A stretch of 64,000 bases of DNA from Methanobacterium paludis. GTDB lineage: Archaea; Methanobacteriota; Methanobacteria; Methanobacteriales; Methanobacteriaceae. Positions 34,435 through 44,261 of the stretch are shown piece after piece. Numbering within the stretch: position 1 is the stretch's first letter; every line of letters begins with the position of its first letter. A program made the position numbers and the translations under genes. The DNA lies in the NCBI RefSeq assembly GCF_000214725.1, contig NC_015574.1, positions 682,001-746,000 on the forward strand, read 5' to 3'. A model generated the notes under the pieces. The model did no database searches, was not told the origin of the DNA, and was given only the letters and a program-made list of their open reading frames with translations.

Positions 34435-35997
34435 ATGACTTCAAAGATAGCGAAAGGAAGTATTGTAATTTTATTAGGTGCCTTCTTATTCCGTATAGGC
34501 GGTTGGATCTACAGAGTTTTAATGGCGAATTTATTAGGGCCTGCAGGTTACGGTATTTTAGGCCTCACATTCCCCTCTCAAGGATTTCTCATGATAATTG
34601 CAGGGGCAGGGCTACCACCAGCCATAGCAAAATTCGTTGCAGAATATAATGCTAAAAAGGATTATGTTATGGTTAAGAGGGTTATAAGTGTATCCACAAA
34701 GCTCATGATTATATTGGGAATAGCAGCTGGAGTGATTATGTACCTCATTGCAGAACCCCTTGCATTAGGTTTCCATAAACCTGAGGCTATACTTCCATTT
34801 AAATTGATAGGACTCATAACACCATTTAGTGTTGTGGTTGGAGCGTTAAGGGGATCCTTTCAGGGATTGTACCAGATGACCAATATACTCATAACCCGGG
34901 CTTTTGAGCAGTTCTTCATGATAACAGTTGCTGTGGGCCTGGTTCTTGCTGGTGCATATGTTGCAGGAGCAGTTATTGGTACAGCTGCTGGTTACTTGGC
35001 TGCAATGATTGCTGCAATTTTCCTTTTCAAGAAACATGTATGGAACAAAATTTCAAATAAACATGATTTACTTTCACGTGCAGAAAAAAAATTCACATTC
35101 AGGGAAGATCTGGGGCTTATTAAGACGTTACTGTTATTTTCCATACCTGTGGTTATAACCGGCCTTGCGGAGTTGGCCCTCTATGATATGGGCACATTTG
35201 TCGTAGCTTATTATATGCCAAGTGAAGCTGTTGGATACTACAACGCAGCAAGCCCAATTGCAAGACTGCCTCTCATAATATCAATGGCAGTTGCAACATC
35301 TGTTTTACCTGCCACATCTGAGGCCATGGGTCTAAAGGATAGGCATCTTTTACACACTTATATCTTACAGTCATACCGTTACGTAACTCTTTCTGTACTG
35401 CCCCTCTGTGTTGGAATAGTGATTTTTGCAACACCAATACTTCGATTGATATATTTTGGGCCATCTTACATTCCAGGTTCAGTGGCCCTTCAAATACTGG
35501 CTGCGGGAATGTTGTTTTTCACGCTCTACACAATTTCATCTAGCATAGCACAGGGGCTTGGAAAACCAATGCTTCCAATGATCGTATTGATTGTGGGAAC
35601 CACGATTGATCTGGGATTAAGCATATTAATTGTGCCTTACTTTGGAATAAATGGTGCAGCAATAGCCACAACAATAGCATCCTTTATTATAATGGCTATC
35701 GTTGGATTGAAAACACTTCAACTAGCAAAATTAAAACTACCCCTTGGAGACTTTGGAAGAATAATCATTGCATCACTTTTAATGGGGGTTGTGTTTTTAT
35801 TCTTCCCACAAACCCTCACATCTCTAATACTGGCCATGATAATTGCACCATTTTTATACATTGGAATCCTTTCAGTTATTGGGGGCTTAAAAAAAGATGA
35901 TGTACGTGCTCTTTACAAACTTGGGACTAAATTAGGACCCCTTTCAGGATATTTCAACAAAATAGTGGGTTTCTTTGAGAGATTTGCAACGGATTAG
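34435..35997 (+). CDS. polysaccharide/lipid-linked precursor flippase (MOP superfamily)
   Basis: About 520 residues with ~14 membrane helices, matching the MurJ/SpoVB/Wzx branch of the MOP superfamily. Typical features are FRIGGWIYRVLMANLLGPAGYGIL in the first helix region (key parts RIGGW, LGPAGYGILG), LRGSFQGLYQM, and QGLGKPMLPM. ATG 34435 is preferred to GTG 34423 because the GTGGT of the latter serves as ribosome-binding site. It should move an undecaprenyl- or dolichyl-linked oligosaccharide across the membrane, perhaps the pseudomurein precursor or a surface glycan. No glycosyltransferase is next to it, so the substrate is open. Confidence 0.85.
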   Translation: MTSKIAKGSIVILLGAFLFRIGGWIYRVLMANLLGPAGYGILGLTFPSQGFLMIIAGAGLPPAIAKFVAEYNAKKDYVMVKRVISVSTKLMIILGIAAGVIMYLIAEPLALGFHKPEAILPFKLIGLITPFSVVVGALRGSFQGLYQMTNILITRAFEQFFMITVAVGLVLAGAYVAGAVIGTAAGYLAAMIAAIFLFKKHVWNKISNKHDLLSRAEKKFTFREDLGLIKTLLLFSIPVVITGLAELALYDMGTFVVAYYMPSEAVGYYNAASPIARLPLIISMAVATSVLPATSEAMGLKDRHLLHTYILQSYRYVTLSVLPLCVGIVIFATPILRLIYFGPSYIPGSVALQILAAGMLFFTLYTISSSIAQGLGKPMLPMIVLIVGTTIDLGLSILIVPYFGINGAAIATTIASFIIMAIVGLKTLQLAKLKLPLGDFGRIIIASLLMGVVFLFFPQTLTSLILAMIIAPFLYIGILSVIGGLKKDDVRALYKLGTKLGPLSGYFNKIVGFFERFATD

Positions 35998-36087
35998 ATT
36001 TTCATTGTATGTTTCTTTAAATTATTTTTTTTGGTTTGTAAGGAGTTTAAAGCGTTAATATTGCCGTTATAAGACACACTATTTGGA

Positions 36088-36165
36088 TTTATTTTTAATA
36101 CTGTGAATATTTTTAATACTATGAATTTATTTTTAATACTATGAATTTATTTTTAAAATACGAAT
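36088..36165. repeat. four ~20-bp tandem repeats
   Basis: Four imperfect units of TTATTTTTAATACTATGAAT in the gap between the flippase and the PEP-utilising gene (35998-36353). The rest of the gap is AT-rich with no recognised gene. Confidence 0.6.
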
Positions 36166-36353
36166 TAATGTCTTGTTTGTAACTTTTACCAATTTTACCT
36201 CCTAAGTTATGATAATTTTATGTATCCATTTTTTGCAAGTCTTGTTAGAATGATGAGTCCATCTTTTGGGTGGCTAGTCTGTTTATGAACTATTTCGATG
36301 AATGATAAAAAAACCCAAAATATTTCTATAACAAAAACCAAACTATAATTTAC

Positions 36354-37604
36354 ATGATAATACTCAAAGGGATAGGCACAAGTCCTTATATCGGTGTTGG
36401 AGAAGTAAAAAAGGTTGAATGCTACGAAGATCTCATGGATTTAACTGGAGGAGAAATCGTGGTGGTTTCAAGAGCATCGAGGGACATGCTCTCACATCTC
36501 AAGAAGGCAGGTGCAGTTGTAACGGACTACGGTGGAATAACAAGTCATGTTGCTATCGTTTTGAGGGAAATGCAGGTGCCATGTGTTGTTGGGACTGGAA
36601 TAGGTACGGAAGTCCTTAAAGAGGGTATGTTGGTAACTGTTGAAAGCAGAACAGGCAACATCTACCTGGGTTTTATGGAACGTGAGGAAGAAAAAGAATT
36701 TTTTGAGGTTTACAATCCTTCAACACGGATAAAGGTCAATTTGAACATCCCTGAGATTGCAAAGAAGGTTGCCCCATTTGCAGATGGTGTTGGCTCCATA
36801 AGAATCGAAAACATGATAATACGCACTGGGAAACACCCACTCACTCTTCTTAACGAGGGAAAGCTAACAGAAGTTATTGTAAAAGGGCTAAAAACGATAG
36901 TTGATGCATTTTACCCAAAACCTGTTTGGTTCAGAACGTTTGACATACCTACAGATGAGTTAAAACGTTTGAAAGGTGGAAATATTGAACCAGATGAATC
37001 AAATCCCCTTTTGGGTCTTAGGGGAATATATAAAGACCTTAAAAATGAGGATATCCTAAAAGCTGAGTTTTTGGCAATAAAAATCCTTTTGGATGAGGGA
37101 TACTATAATCTTGGGGTTAAAATTCCATTTTTAAGAGATATTTCCGAATATATCCTGTTCAAAAGGATTATGAAGGAAGTTGGTCTGCACCCCCATAGGG
37201 ATCTGGATTTGGGTGCTTCAATTGAAACACCATCTGCAGTATGCAGCTTTGATGAATTTGTAAAGGAAGGTCTTGATTTTATAACACTTGGAATGAGTGA
37301 TCTTACCATGTGTGCCCTTGCAGTGGACAGAAGAGGTGTTAAAGTTGCAAAACACTTCAACCTCATGCACCCTGCAGTTTTGAACATGGTAGAGTATGTT
37401 ATAAGAAAGTGCAATGAGAATGGGATTGAAAGCTGCATATGCGGACACGCAGCATCAGACCATAGAATTGTACGCAAGCTCGTTGAGTTTGGGATAAGTT
37501 CCATTTCAACCAATCCAGATCAAATCTTAAGAATACGTAAAACAGTTTATAATGTTGAAAATGGTATTATAATGAAGGGATTTGGGAAGGAGCTTGGATT
37601 TTAA
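36354..37604 (+). CDS. PEP-utilising protein without ATP-grasp domain
   Basis: A 416-residue protein: an N-terminal phosphohistidine (mobile) domain with GGITSHVAIVLRE (H65), then a PEP/pyruvate-binding TIM barrel (~110-395; NPLLGLRGI, LGASIETPSAV, TLGMSDLTM, CICGHAASDH with the catalytic-type Cys, SSISTNPDQI). PEP synthase and PPDK have an ATP-binding domain in front; it is absent here and not adjacent. The protein may accept phosphate from another donor, act with a separate ATP-binding subunit, or be regulatory. All seen catalytic residues of both domains are kept. No ribosome-binding site precedes ATG, so the mRNA may be leaderless. Confidence 0.85.
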   Translation: MIILKGIGTSPYIGVGEVKKVECYEDLMDLTGGEIVVVSRASRDMLSHLKKAGAVVTDYGGITSHVAIVLREMQVPCVVGTGIGTEVLKEGMLVTVESRTGNIYLGFMEREEEKEFFEVYNPSTRIKVNLNIPEIAKKVAPFADGVGSIRIENMIIRTGKHPLTLLNEGKLTEVIVKGLKTIVDAFYPKPVWFRTFDIPTDELKRLKGGNIEPDESNPLLGLRGIYKDLKNEDILKAEFLAIKILLDEGYYNLGVKIPFLRDISEYILFKRIMKEVGLHPHRDLDLGASIETPSAVCSFDEFVKEGLDFITLGMSDLTMCALAVDRRGVKVAKHFNLMHPAVLNMVEYVIRKCNENGIESCICGHAASDHRIVRKLVEFGISSISTNPDQILRIRKTVYNVENGIIMKGFGKELGF

Positions 37605-37651
37605 AAAAATAGAATTTAAATAGAACTGTTTTTTGTTATTTTATTCCTTAA

Positions 37652-38371
37652 TCAATTATCTTCATAAGTAACGGCATCTTCAAACTTTATTTTACCTTTA
37701 TAAAGGGCTGAACCTATTACAACTCCATAGGCATCTGTCTGTCTGAGTTTTTTAATATCATCAAGGGAAGTCACACCACCAGAGTAGATTACAGGAATAT
37801 TAACAGCATTTAAAAGCTCTAAAAGGGGTTTAATATGAAATCCGTCCATTAAACCCTCAACATCCACGTTTGTAAATAATATACCTCCAGCACCCTTTTT
37901 TTCAAAGAGTTTTCCAAGTTCTGGGGCTGTTTTTCCTGTTTTTTCAGTCCATCCTTTGACAACTACCTTAGAATCCTTGCTATCCAGAGCAACCAGTATC
38001 CTGTCGCTTCCAAATTCATTAGATAGTTCTTCAACATATTCTGGATTTTCTATGGCCATTGTGCCTAGAATAATCCTGTTTACACCAATTTCAAGCAGTT
38101 TTGCGGCATCTTCCTTGGTTCTTATGCCTCCTCCAAGTTGTACTGGAATTGAAACAGTTTCAACGATCTTTTTTACAATGTCAAGGTTTGCACTGGTGTC
38201 ACCAAAGGCCCCGTCAAGGTTTATCACATGCAGTAAACTTGCTCCTTTATTCTCCCATTTCTTTGCAACTTTTTCAGGGTTTTCTATGATCACCTGTTCT
38301 GTTCCAGGTTTTCCCTGGATAAGCTGAACGCATTTACCATTTTTGATATCAACTGCAGGTATTACAAACAT
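37652..38371 (-). CDS. hisA: ProFAR isomerase HisA
   Basis: Catalyses the Amadori isomerisation of ProFAR to PRFAR in histidine synthesis. About 239 residues forming a TIM barrel. The start IPAVDIKNGKCVQLIQG has the catalytic Asp; also seen are LDGAFGD, VQLGGGIRTKEDA, ILGTMAIENPE, GGILFTNVDVEGLMDG and IYSGGVTSLDDI. ATG 38371 is chosen because AGGTGA lies 6 nt upstream; the upstream GTG is part of that site. No other his gene is in the window, so the pathway genes are scattered, as usual in this order. Confidence 0.96.
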   Translation of the reverse strand: MFVIPAVDIKNGKCVQLIQGKPGTEQVIIENPEKVAKKWENKGASLLHVINLDGAFGDTSANLDIVKKIVETVSIPVQLGGGIRTKEDAAKLLEIGVNRIILGTMAIENPEYVEELSNEFGSDRILVALDSKDSKVVVKGWTEKTGKTAPELGKLFEKKGAGGILFTNVDVEGLMDGFHIKPLLELLNAVNIPVIYSGGVTSLDDIKKLRQTDAYGVVIGSALYKGKIKFEDAVTYEDN

Positions 38372-38606
38372 TACAATCACCTTTCTGGGTTTTTTAATTT
38401 AATGGCTTTTTAAGAGCTAGAAATGCTTAAGTTATCCTAAAACATTTTTTTTTATTTCAAATCGGTTATTCATGATTTTTTTAAATAATCCATTTTCATT
38501 AAATAATTATCATTAAATAATCTATTTTTCATTTAAATAATCTATTTCAAATACTTTAAAATCTTTTTTGGTCATTTGTTACAGTACGTTAACGATTCAT
38601 AGATGT
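38372..38606. other. AT-rich gap upstream of hisA
   Basis: Holds ATTAAATAAT-type direct repeats around 38495-38545 and the likely hisA promoter close to 38400-38420. No gene seen. Confidence 0.4.
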
Positions 38607-38690
38607 ATACATCTTAAATTCCTAAACATACATCTTAAATTCCTAAACATACATCTTAAATTCCTAAACATACATCTTAAATTCCTAAAC
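38607..38690. repeat. four perfect 21-bp tandem repeats
   Basis: ATACATCTTAAATTCCTAAAC plus no spacer, four exact copies starting at 38607, 38628, 38649 and 38670 (unit 21 bp). They end 4 bp before the stop codon of the DMT-transporter gene. Perfect identity points to recent slippage or a variable-number locus. Confidence 0.9.
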
Positions 38691-38694
38691 CATT

Positions 38695-39603
38695 TCATTC
38701 ACCATTCTTATACAAGATGAAAACGCCGACGAGCATTAAAAGTCCGAATAATAACTGTGAAATTGTAAAAGGTTCGCTTAGAATTATAAATGCAAATATG
38801 GCTCCAAACAATGATGAAAGGGAGAAGATAGATCCTGTCCTTGTGGATCCTATACGTCTGATTGCAAAGTAAACAAGAACAAATGAAAATCCAATACTCA
38901 CCAACCCAATAAATAATAGGTAGGGAATGTGGTTTAGAGGAACACTAAATTTCATCCCGAAAATAAGAGACAATAAAAGCAGGATTGAACCACCAATCGA
39001 ACATTTTATAGCACTTACCATAATCAGGTCACGTTTGTTGCTTAAAAACTTGCTTAAAATGGTGTCTATTCCGTAGAATAATGCGGCAATTATCACAAGC
39101 AGGTTTCCGATGTTGTTGCCCACTAAAAAATTTCCGATGTTACCATTGGTTGCAAGGAACACAGTTCCAACAATAATAAAAAGAAATCCAAAAATATCTC
39201 TTTTATGAAACCGTTCCTTGAGAAACAATATTCCAAGGATGATTATAAACAGTGTCTCAACGTTCATTAGTAGAGATGCATTAACTGCTGTGATCAGATT
39301 AAGACCGTTTAAATAAATTATTGGTGCAATTACAGAACCTGAAACTGCTGTTATAATCAGTATTCCATAATCTTTCCTAGAAATAACGGTTTCAGCATCG
39401 GCATCTCCATCCAAAATTGACATTATCCTGTTGTTGAAGGGTGATAAACGAACCAGAAAGAGAAAAACACCTGCAATGGTATATACAATTGCTGAGAGAG
39501 CTATTGGGTCAAGATATTGAAGTAAAATCTTGCTGAAGGTGTTCCATATTCCAAAGAATATAGTAGCAGTGATTACGCTTAAGTATCCCCAGTAACGATT
39601 CAT
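38695..39603 (-). CDS. EamA/DMT-family transporter
   Basis: A 302-residue membrane protein with ten predicted helices arranged as two EamA halves (WGYLSVITATIFFGIWNTFSKILL in the first; GNLLVIIAALFYGIDTILSKFL in the second, shown by key parts WGYLSVI and ALFYGIDTILSKFL). Typical EamA ends LNGLNLITAVNASLL and ILSEPFTISQLLFGLLMLVGV. ATG 39603 is supported by GAGGG 8 nt upstream; a TTG at 39618 is weaker. It probably exports a metabolite or amino acid. Substrate cannot be read from sequence or from the neighbours hisA and truA. Confidence 0.85.
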   Translation of the reverse strand: MNRYWGYLSVITATIFFGIWNTFSKILLQYLDPIALSAIVYTIAGVFLFLVRLSPFNNRIMSILDGDADAETVISRKDYGILIITAVSGSVIAPIIYLNGLNLITAVNASLLMNVETLFIIILGILFLKERFHKRDIFGFLFIIVGTVFLATNGNIGNFLVGNNIGNLLVIIAALFYGIDTILSKFLSNKRDLIMVSAIKCSIGGSILLLLSLIFGMKFSVPLNHIPYLLFIGLVSIGFSFVLVYFAIRRIGSTRTGSIFSLSSLFGAIFAFIILSEPFTISQLLFGLLMLVGVFILYKNGE

Positions 39604-39792
39604 TGTATAAACCCTCAAAAAGTCAAATTAAAATACAAATTGTTTTACTTTGATTTGACAGACAATTCATTGTAAATCCTTTGCAAACATACACCGTGAT
39701 TATGAACTAGTAATCTTTCATGGATAAAAAGTCTTTTATGGATAAGTTTATTAAATGAATACAAATGAAACTTAAGCTTTTAAGGTGATTTA

Positions 39793-40608
39793 ATGGGTGG
39801 AGTGGCTTTTAAGGTAGCGTACATTGGAACAGATTTTTATGGTTTTCAGAGGCAACCTAACAGGAGGACAGTCGAAGAGGAACTTCTAAATGCATTTAAA
39901 AAGGCAAATTTGATGGATGATCCTAAAAGTTCTAGATATTCAATAGCAGGACGGACTGACAGGGGAGTTCATGCAATGGGAAATGTTGTCTCGTTTGTTA
40001 CAGATTCTAAAGTCATAATAAACCAGATAAATGATTATCTGGTGGATGAAATACAGATCATTGGAAAAGCAGAGGTTCCCTATAACTTCAAGCCACGTTT
40101 TGCTGAAAGCCGTTACTACAGGTATGTTCTTGTGGATGATCCCCTGGACGGGAGGGATCTTGATGTGAATAAAATGATAAAAGCATCTAAAATTTTTGAA
40201 GGTACCCATAACTTTTCTAATTTCTCAAAAAGAAATGAAAGGAGTCCAATAAGAACAATAGAAGACATTAATATCATTGAAAAGAAGGGTTTGATCATGG
40301 TTGATGTGGTTGGTGAAAGTTTCCTCTGGAACATGGTTCGAAGGATGGTGGCGGTACTTTTAAAAGTTGGAAGGGGTCAGATGGAGTTAAATGAAGTTGC
40401 TGAACTTTTAAATTCCATTTCATATGCTCCAATATTTTTAGTACCTCCAGATGGTCTTATTTTGATGGATGTTAAATATGATGGTGTTGAATTTGAATAC
40501 GATAGGTATGCAAGAAAAAAATTCTTGAAAACCCTTAAAACTGAATATCTGCAGAAAAAAACAATTGCTGCAGTTCAAAAAGAGATGATGGGAATTTTAA
40601 GGGATTAA
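39793..40608 (+). CDS. truA: tRNA pseudouridine synthase TruA
   Basis: Forms pseudouridine at positions 38-40 of the tRNA anticodon arm. The 271 residues contain the catalytic AGRTDRGVHA (D56), the start KVAYIGTDFYGFQRQP, YYRYVLVDDP, GTHNFSNFSKRN and the GESFLWNMVRRMVAVL motif that binds the tRNA. AAGGTGA lies 6 nt before ATG. The C-terminal ~40 residues are Lys-rich. No residue expected for activity is missing. Confidence 0.96.
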   Translation: MGGVAFKVAYIGTDFYGFQRQPNRRTVEEELLNAFKKANLMDDPKSSRYSIAGRTDRGVHAMGNVVSFVTDSKVIINQINDYLVDEIQIIGKAEVPYNFKPRFAESRYYRYVLVDDPLDGRDLDVNKMIKASKIFEGTHNFSNFSKRNERSPIRTIEDINIIEKKGLIMVDVVGESFLWNMVRRMVAVLLKVGRGQMELNEVAELLNSISYAPIFLVPPDGLILMDVKYDGVEFEYDRYARKKFLKTLKTEYLQKKTIAAVQKEMMGILRD

Positions 40609-40963
40609 TCTTTGATTGTTATCATGATGAATTCTTTAGTTTTGGATTATTAATCTCAATGGATTCATATCAAATATCACTCATCTTTCTTCTGTTAACT
40701 TCTTTTTTTTTTAAAAATTCTTTTTTGTATTGCTGAAACTTTTTAAATGGATGTAATACTTCTTCTAAGCTATTGTACCGGAATATGGATGAGCTGTAAA
40801 TTATTGATTATATATCAAGCTTGCAAAAGAAATCCTTGGTAAATAATAAATATTAGATAAACCAATATAAGATTAGATAAACCACATAAACATGTAAATT
40901 TATACTCAAAGAGTATTTGGGGGCAATCACCTGGTTTATAGGAATATCCGCGGTTCAAATGGT
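40609..40963. other. intergenic region before the DUF460 gene
   Basis: About 355 bp. It has T-runs (40700-40712) that may end truA transcription and a GGGGGC at 40919-40924. Two direct repeats ATAAGATTAGATAAACCA-like occur near 40845-40882. No ORF or RNA was recognised. Confidence 0.45.
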
Positions 40964-42385
40964 ATGAGAAGCTTAAATATAATTTTAAAAACTGAAAAAT
41001 TTGAAACTGAAAAAACCAGTGAGGGACAACGCGGTATAATAGTTGGATTTGACCCAGGTCTCACAGTGGGAATTGCTATTCTCGATCTTAATGGAAAAAT
41101 ATTGTCTGTAACGAGTTTTAAGGAAATATCCCGGGCAGAAATAATAAAACACATCATGAGTCAGGGAAAAGCTGTTTTAATTGCAACGGATGTTTACCCT
41201 CCACCAAAAACAGTTAAAAAACTTGCATCATCTCTTAACTCAAAAATACATTCTCCCTACAGATCGATGTCTGTAGAATCAAAAATAGGGCTTGTAGGAG
41301 AATATATCGGTGAAACATCGTCGGCTGACGTATCCAAGGTTATACGTTCGGATGAAGTTCCACAAAACGATCATGAACGGGATGCACTGGCAGCGGCCAT
41401 AAAAACCTATAAAGATTACAGGAATAAACTTGAGCAAATAGAAAAACGTGCAGAAAATTTTGAACTACCTGATCTTGCTGTGGATGACATAAAAATCATG
41501 GTTATAAATGATGTGTCCATAAGCAATGCAATAGAAAGCGTTTTGAAGGTTCAAAGGGAGCTTGAAAACGTTGCAGAGGTCGAAAATGAAGATGAAGAGT
41601 TCGATTTAGGTACATCTTTCATCGAGGAAGAAGGCTTAGAAACCCCAACTTCTCGTTTAGAGATTTCAAAGTTTAAAAAGCGTTTAAAAGCTCAGGATAA
41701 ACAGATAAATAATTTAAAGCAGAAAAACAGTCAGCTTCAACAGGATATTGAAAAATACAGATCTGAAATATCAAAACTTGAATCTAAACTAGATAAATTA
41801 TATTATGAATACTCCAGGGACATCCTATACAAAAAGGAGATGGCATCCAAGGTTGAAACTATAAAACGTCTTCAGGGAAAATATAATGAAGAAAAAGCCA
41901 GAAGATGCGAGCTTGAGGAAAACTTGAGACTAATTAAAAGTACAAAGGATTTAGAGCTCTCTAAAAATGTAGTTCCGGTGAAAATCATAGAATCGTTCAC
42001 AAAAGAAGGGATAAAACGTGCATGTGATTACTGGAAGATAAAAAAAGGAGATGTTGTTTTTCTTGTGAGTTCTGAAGGTGGAGGTACGCAAACAGCATCT
42101 TTACTTATACATATGGGCATAAAGGCTGTTATAATTGCAGATAAAATGGCTCATCAAGCAGAAGAAGAATTTGAGAAGCATAAGGTCCCCATACTGGATG
42201 CAAAAATGATGGATCTTGAAATGATCGATGAGTTTGCAATCATAAAAGCTGAAACCTTAAAAAAACAGATAGGGCAATGGAATAAAGATATGGAAGCTAA
42301 ATTATTAAAAGAGGAGAGAAAAAAACTTTTAAAGGTTATAGATGAATATCGTGCTAAAAGAAAGCGGTTAGATAAAAATGACTAG
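40964..42385 (+). CDS. DUF460 RNase H-like protein
   Basis: A 473-residue protein: an N-terminal RNase H-like domain (residues ~20-150, IIVGFDPGLTVGIAILDL, ATDVYPPPKTVKKLA, NDHERDALAAA; acidic residues in each), a long coiled coil (~215-345, Gln/Lys/Glu heptads) and a C-terminal domain (~350-440, VVFLVSSEGGGTQTASLLIHMGIKAVI, key part SSEGGGTQTA). DUF460 proteins are restricted to archaea and are suspected nucleases. The start is uncertain: the frame is open upstream to 40930 and GGGGGC fits a start before 40964 better than the ATG used. Confidence 0.82.
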   Translation: MRSLNIILKTEKFETEKTSEGQRGIIVGFDPGLTVGIAILDLNGKILSVTSFKEISRAEIIKHIMSQGKAVLIATDVYPPPKTVKKLASSLNSKIHSPYRSMSVESKIGLVGEYIGETSSADVSKVIRSDEVPQNDHERDALAAAIKTYKDYRNKLEQIEKRAENFELPDLAVDDIKIMVINDVSISNAIESVLKVQRELENVAEVENEDEEFDLGTSFIEEEGLETPTSRLEISKFKKRLKAQDKQINNLKQKNSQLQQDIEKYRSEISKLESKLDKLYYEYSRDILYKKEMASKVETIKRLQGKYNEEKARRCELEENLRLIKSTKDLELSKNVVPVKIIESFTKEGIKRACDYWKIKKGDVVFLVSSEGGGTQTASLLIHMGIKAVIIADKMAHQAEEEFEKHKVPILDAKMMDLEMIDEFAIIKAETLKKQIGQWNKDMEAKLLKEERKKLLKVIDEYRAKRKRLDKND

Positions 42386-42697
42386 TTTTAAAATTTACTA
42401 TTTTTTAGGGTAACTATCTTGATTAAAACATGGATTGAATATCAGTTGTTTGATTCTATTGGAAATTTGTTTGATTCTATTGGATCTACTGAAATTTTAG
42501 TAAAAAGATTTAATTTACATTAAAACTTTACGTATAAACATGTATAAACATATTATAATCCAGATCAAAACTACAAAGGATGGAATTAGATTCAGTATTA
42601 TAAATTAGAATTGATTATAATCTGGATTAAAATATAATTTAGATCAAATAAACGGAAATTCACGGAAATTCTTTTAAAACTCATAAAATGTGATAAC
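42386..42697. other. AT-rich gap before wecB
   Basis: Contains short direct repeats (TTTGATTCTATTGGA twice at about 42449 and 42470; ACGGAAATTC twice near 42652-42672). No gene was recognised. Confidence 0.45.
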
Positions 42698-44041
42698 ATG
42701 AAAATCGCAGTAATAATAGGCACACGACCTGAAATAATAAAAATGGCCCCAGTAATTGATGAAATTGATAAAAGAGGTATAGATTACATTCTTATTCATA
42801 CAGGTCAACATTATGACTATGAAATGTCGCATAAGTTTTTCATTGACCTTGAACTCAAAAAACCAGACTTTAACATAGGTGTGGGTTCAGGATCCCATGG
42901 AAAACAGACCGCGGTGATGATAAAAAAGATAGAAGATGTTTTGGTAGCTGAAAAACCGGATCTGGTGCTGGTACAGGGAGATACCAACGCTGTGCTTGCC
43001 GGGGCGGTTGCAGCCTCAAAGCTCCATATCGCTGTGGGTCATGTGGAAGCAGGTTTAAGGTCTTATGATAAGACCATGCCGGAGGAGATAAACAGACAGG
43101 TCGCAGATGTGGCTTCGAAGCTTTACTTCGTACCAACGGAAGAAACAGCTTTAAATCTACTTTTTGAGGGTTTAAGCCCCCATGAAATATTCATAACCGG
43201 GAACACTATTGTGGACGCGTGTATAAGAAACCTTAAAATTGCAGAAAAAAGTTCAAAAGCATTATCAGACTTGGATTTAGATGGTGATGTCCTTACACTT
43301 ACAATGCACAGGGCTGAGAACGTTGATGATCCGCAGAGACTTAGAAACATAACAGATGCCCTTCTGGAAATTGGTGATGAACTTGAGGATCTCAAAATAA
43401 TCTTTCCAGTGCACCCAAGAACAGTCAAAAACCTTAAAAAATATGGAATATATGATAAACTTGAAAGTGCAGCCCACATTCAGATGACCAAGCCTGTAGG
43501 TTACCTGGATTTCTTGCTTTTATTATCAAATTCTAAATTCATCATGACAGACTCTGGAGGTCTACAGGAAGAAGCCATCACATTGAATGTGCCGTGTATG
43601 ACGTTGAGATATAATACAGAAAGGCCTGAAACAGTAACAGCCGGCGGAAACATACTCGTTGGATCTTCAAAGCAGAAAATAGTAGACACTTTGAAACAGA
43701 TTTCAGGGGATGAAGATCTTTACAAAGGAATGATGGAAGCTCAAAATCCATATGGTGATGGTAAGACTTCCCAAAAGATTTTAGATGTTGTTTTGAAAGC
43801 GTTTGATGAGGGTAAACTGGATATAAAATCTCCTGAACATATAATGAGTCATGAAGGTAGAGAACTTCTTGAAATACATGATAACACTACAGTATCTGAA
43901 TTTGAGGATAATAACAGGGGTTCAACTGTGAGCATTGTTTTTGATGGAAATGTTGATGGAAAAAAAGAAGCTCAGTTCCCGTATCCTGATCTTAATCTAG
44001 AAGGTAAAACAGTACTTGTCAATAATTTCAGGGTTAAATAA
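42698..44041 (+). CDS. wecB: UDP-N-acetylglucosamine 2-epimerase with C-terminal extension
   Basis: Converts UDP-GlcNAc to UDP-ManNAc for surface glycans. Motifs: IGTRPEIIKMAP, HTGQHYDYEMS, QGDTNAVLAGA, GHVEAGLRSYDKTMPEE, TMHRAENVDD, VHPRT, TDSGGLQEEA. At 447 residues it is about 75-80 longer than usual; the extra C-terminus (after ~365; HEGRELLEIHDNTTVSEF, then a beta-like EGKTVLVNNF) is unassigned. GTGAT lies 6 nt before ATG. In Methanobacteriales ManNAc and its uronic derivative occur in surface polymers; the pseudomurein sugar N-acetyltalosaminuronate could also draw on this pool (inference). Confidence 0.93.
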   Translation: MKIAVIIGTRPEIIKMAPVIDEIDKRGIDYILIHTGQHYDYEMSHKFFIDLELKKPDFNIGVGSGSHGKQTAVMIKKIEDVLVAEKPDLVLVQGDTNAVLAGAVAASKLHIAVGHVEAGLRSYDKTMPEEINRQVADVASKLYFVPTEETALNLLFEGLSPHEIFITGNTIVDACIRNLKIAEKSSKALSDLDLDGDVLTLTMHRAENVDDPQRLRNITDALLEIGDELEDLKIIFPVHPRTVKNLKKYGIYDKLESAAHIQMTKPVGYLDFLLLLSNSKFIMTDSGGLQEEAITLNVPCMTLRYNTERPETVTAGGNILVGSSKQKIVDTLKQISGDEDLYKGMMEAQNPYGDGKTSQKILDVVLKAFDEGKLDIKSPEHIMSHEGRELLEIHDNTTVSEFEDNNRGSTVSIVFDGNVDGKKEAQFPYPDLNLEGKTVLVNNFRVK

Positions 44042-44261
44042 TTCATAACTGGGTAAATTGATGCTTATTGATATTGTTTATCTATTTTTAGCAGAATTTA
44101 ATAGATTAATTCTGCTTGTTTTATTGCAATATGAATGCAAAATCATATTTATTTGAAGGTTATGAGATGTATAGAGTTATGAAAATTTCATTGAATAAAG
44201 ATCTATGAACATATTAAGATACGAGAATTTCATAAATTTTAATTTAAGGAGTTATACAAAC

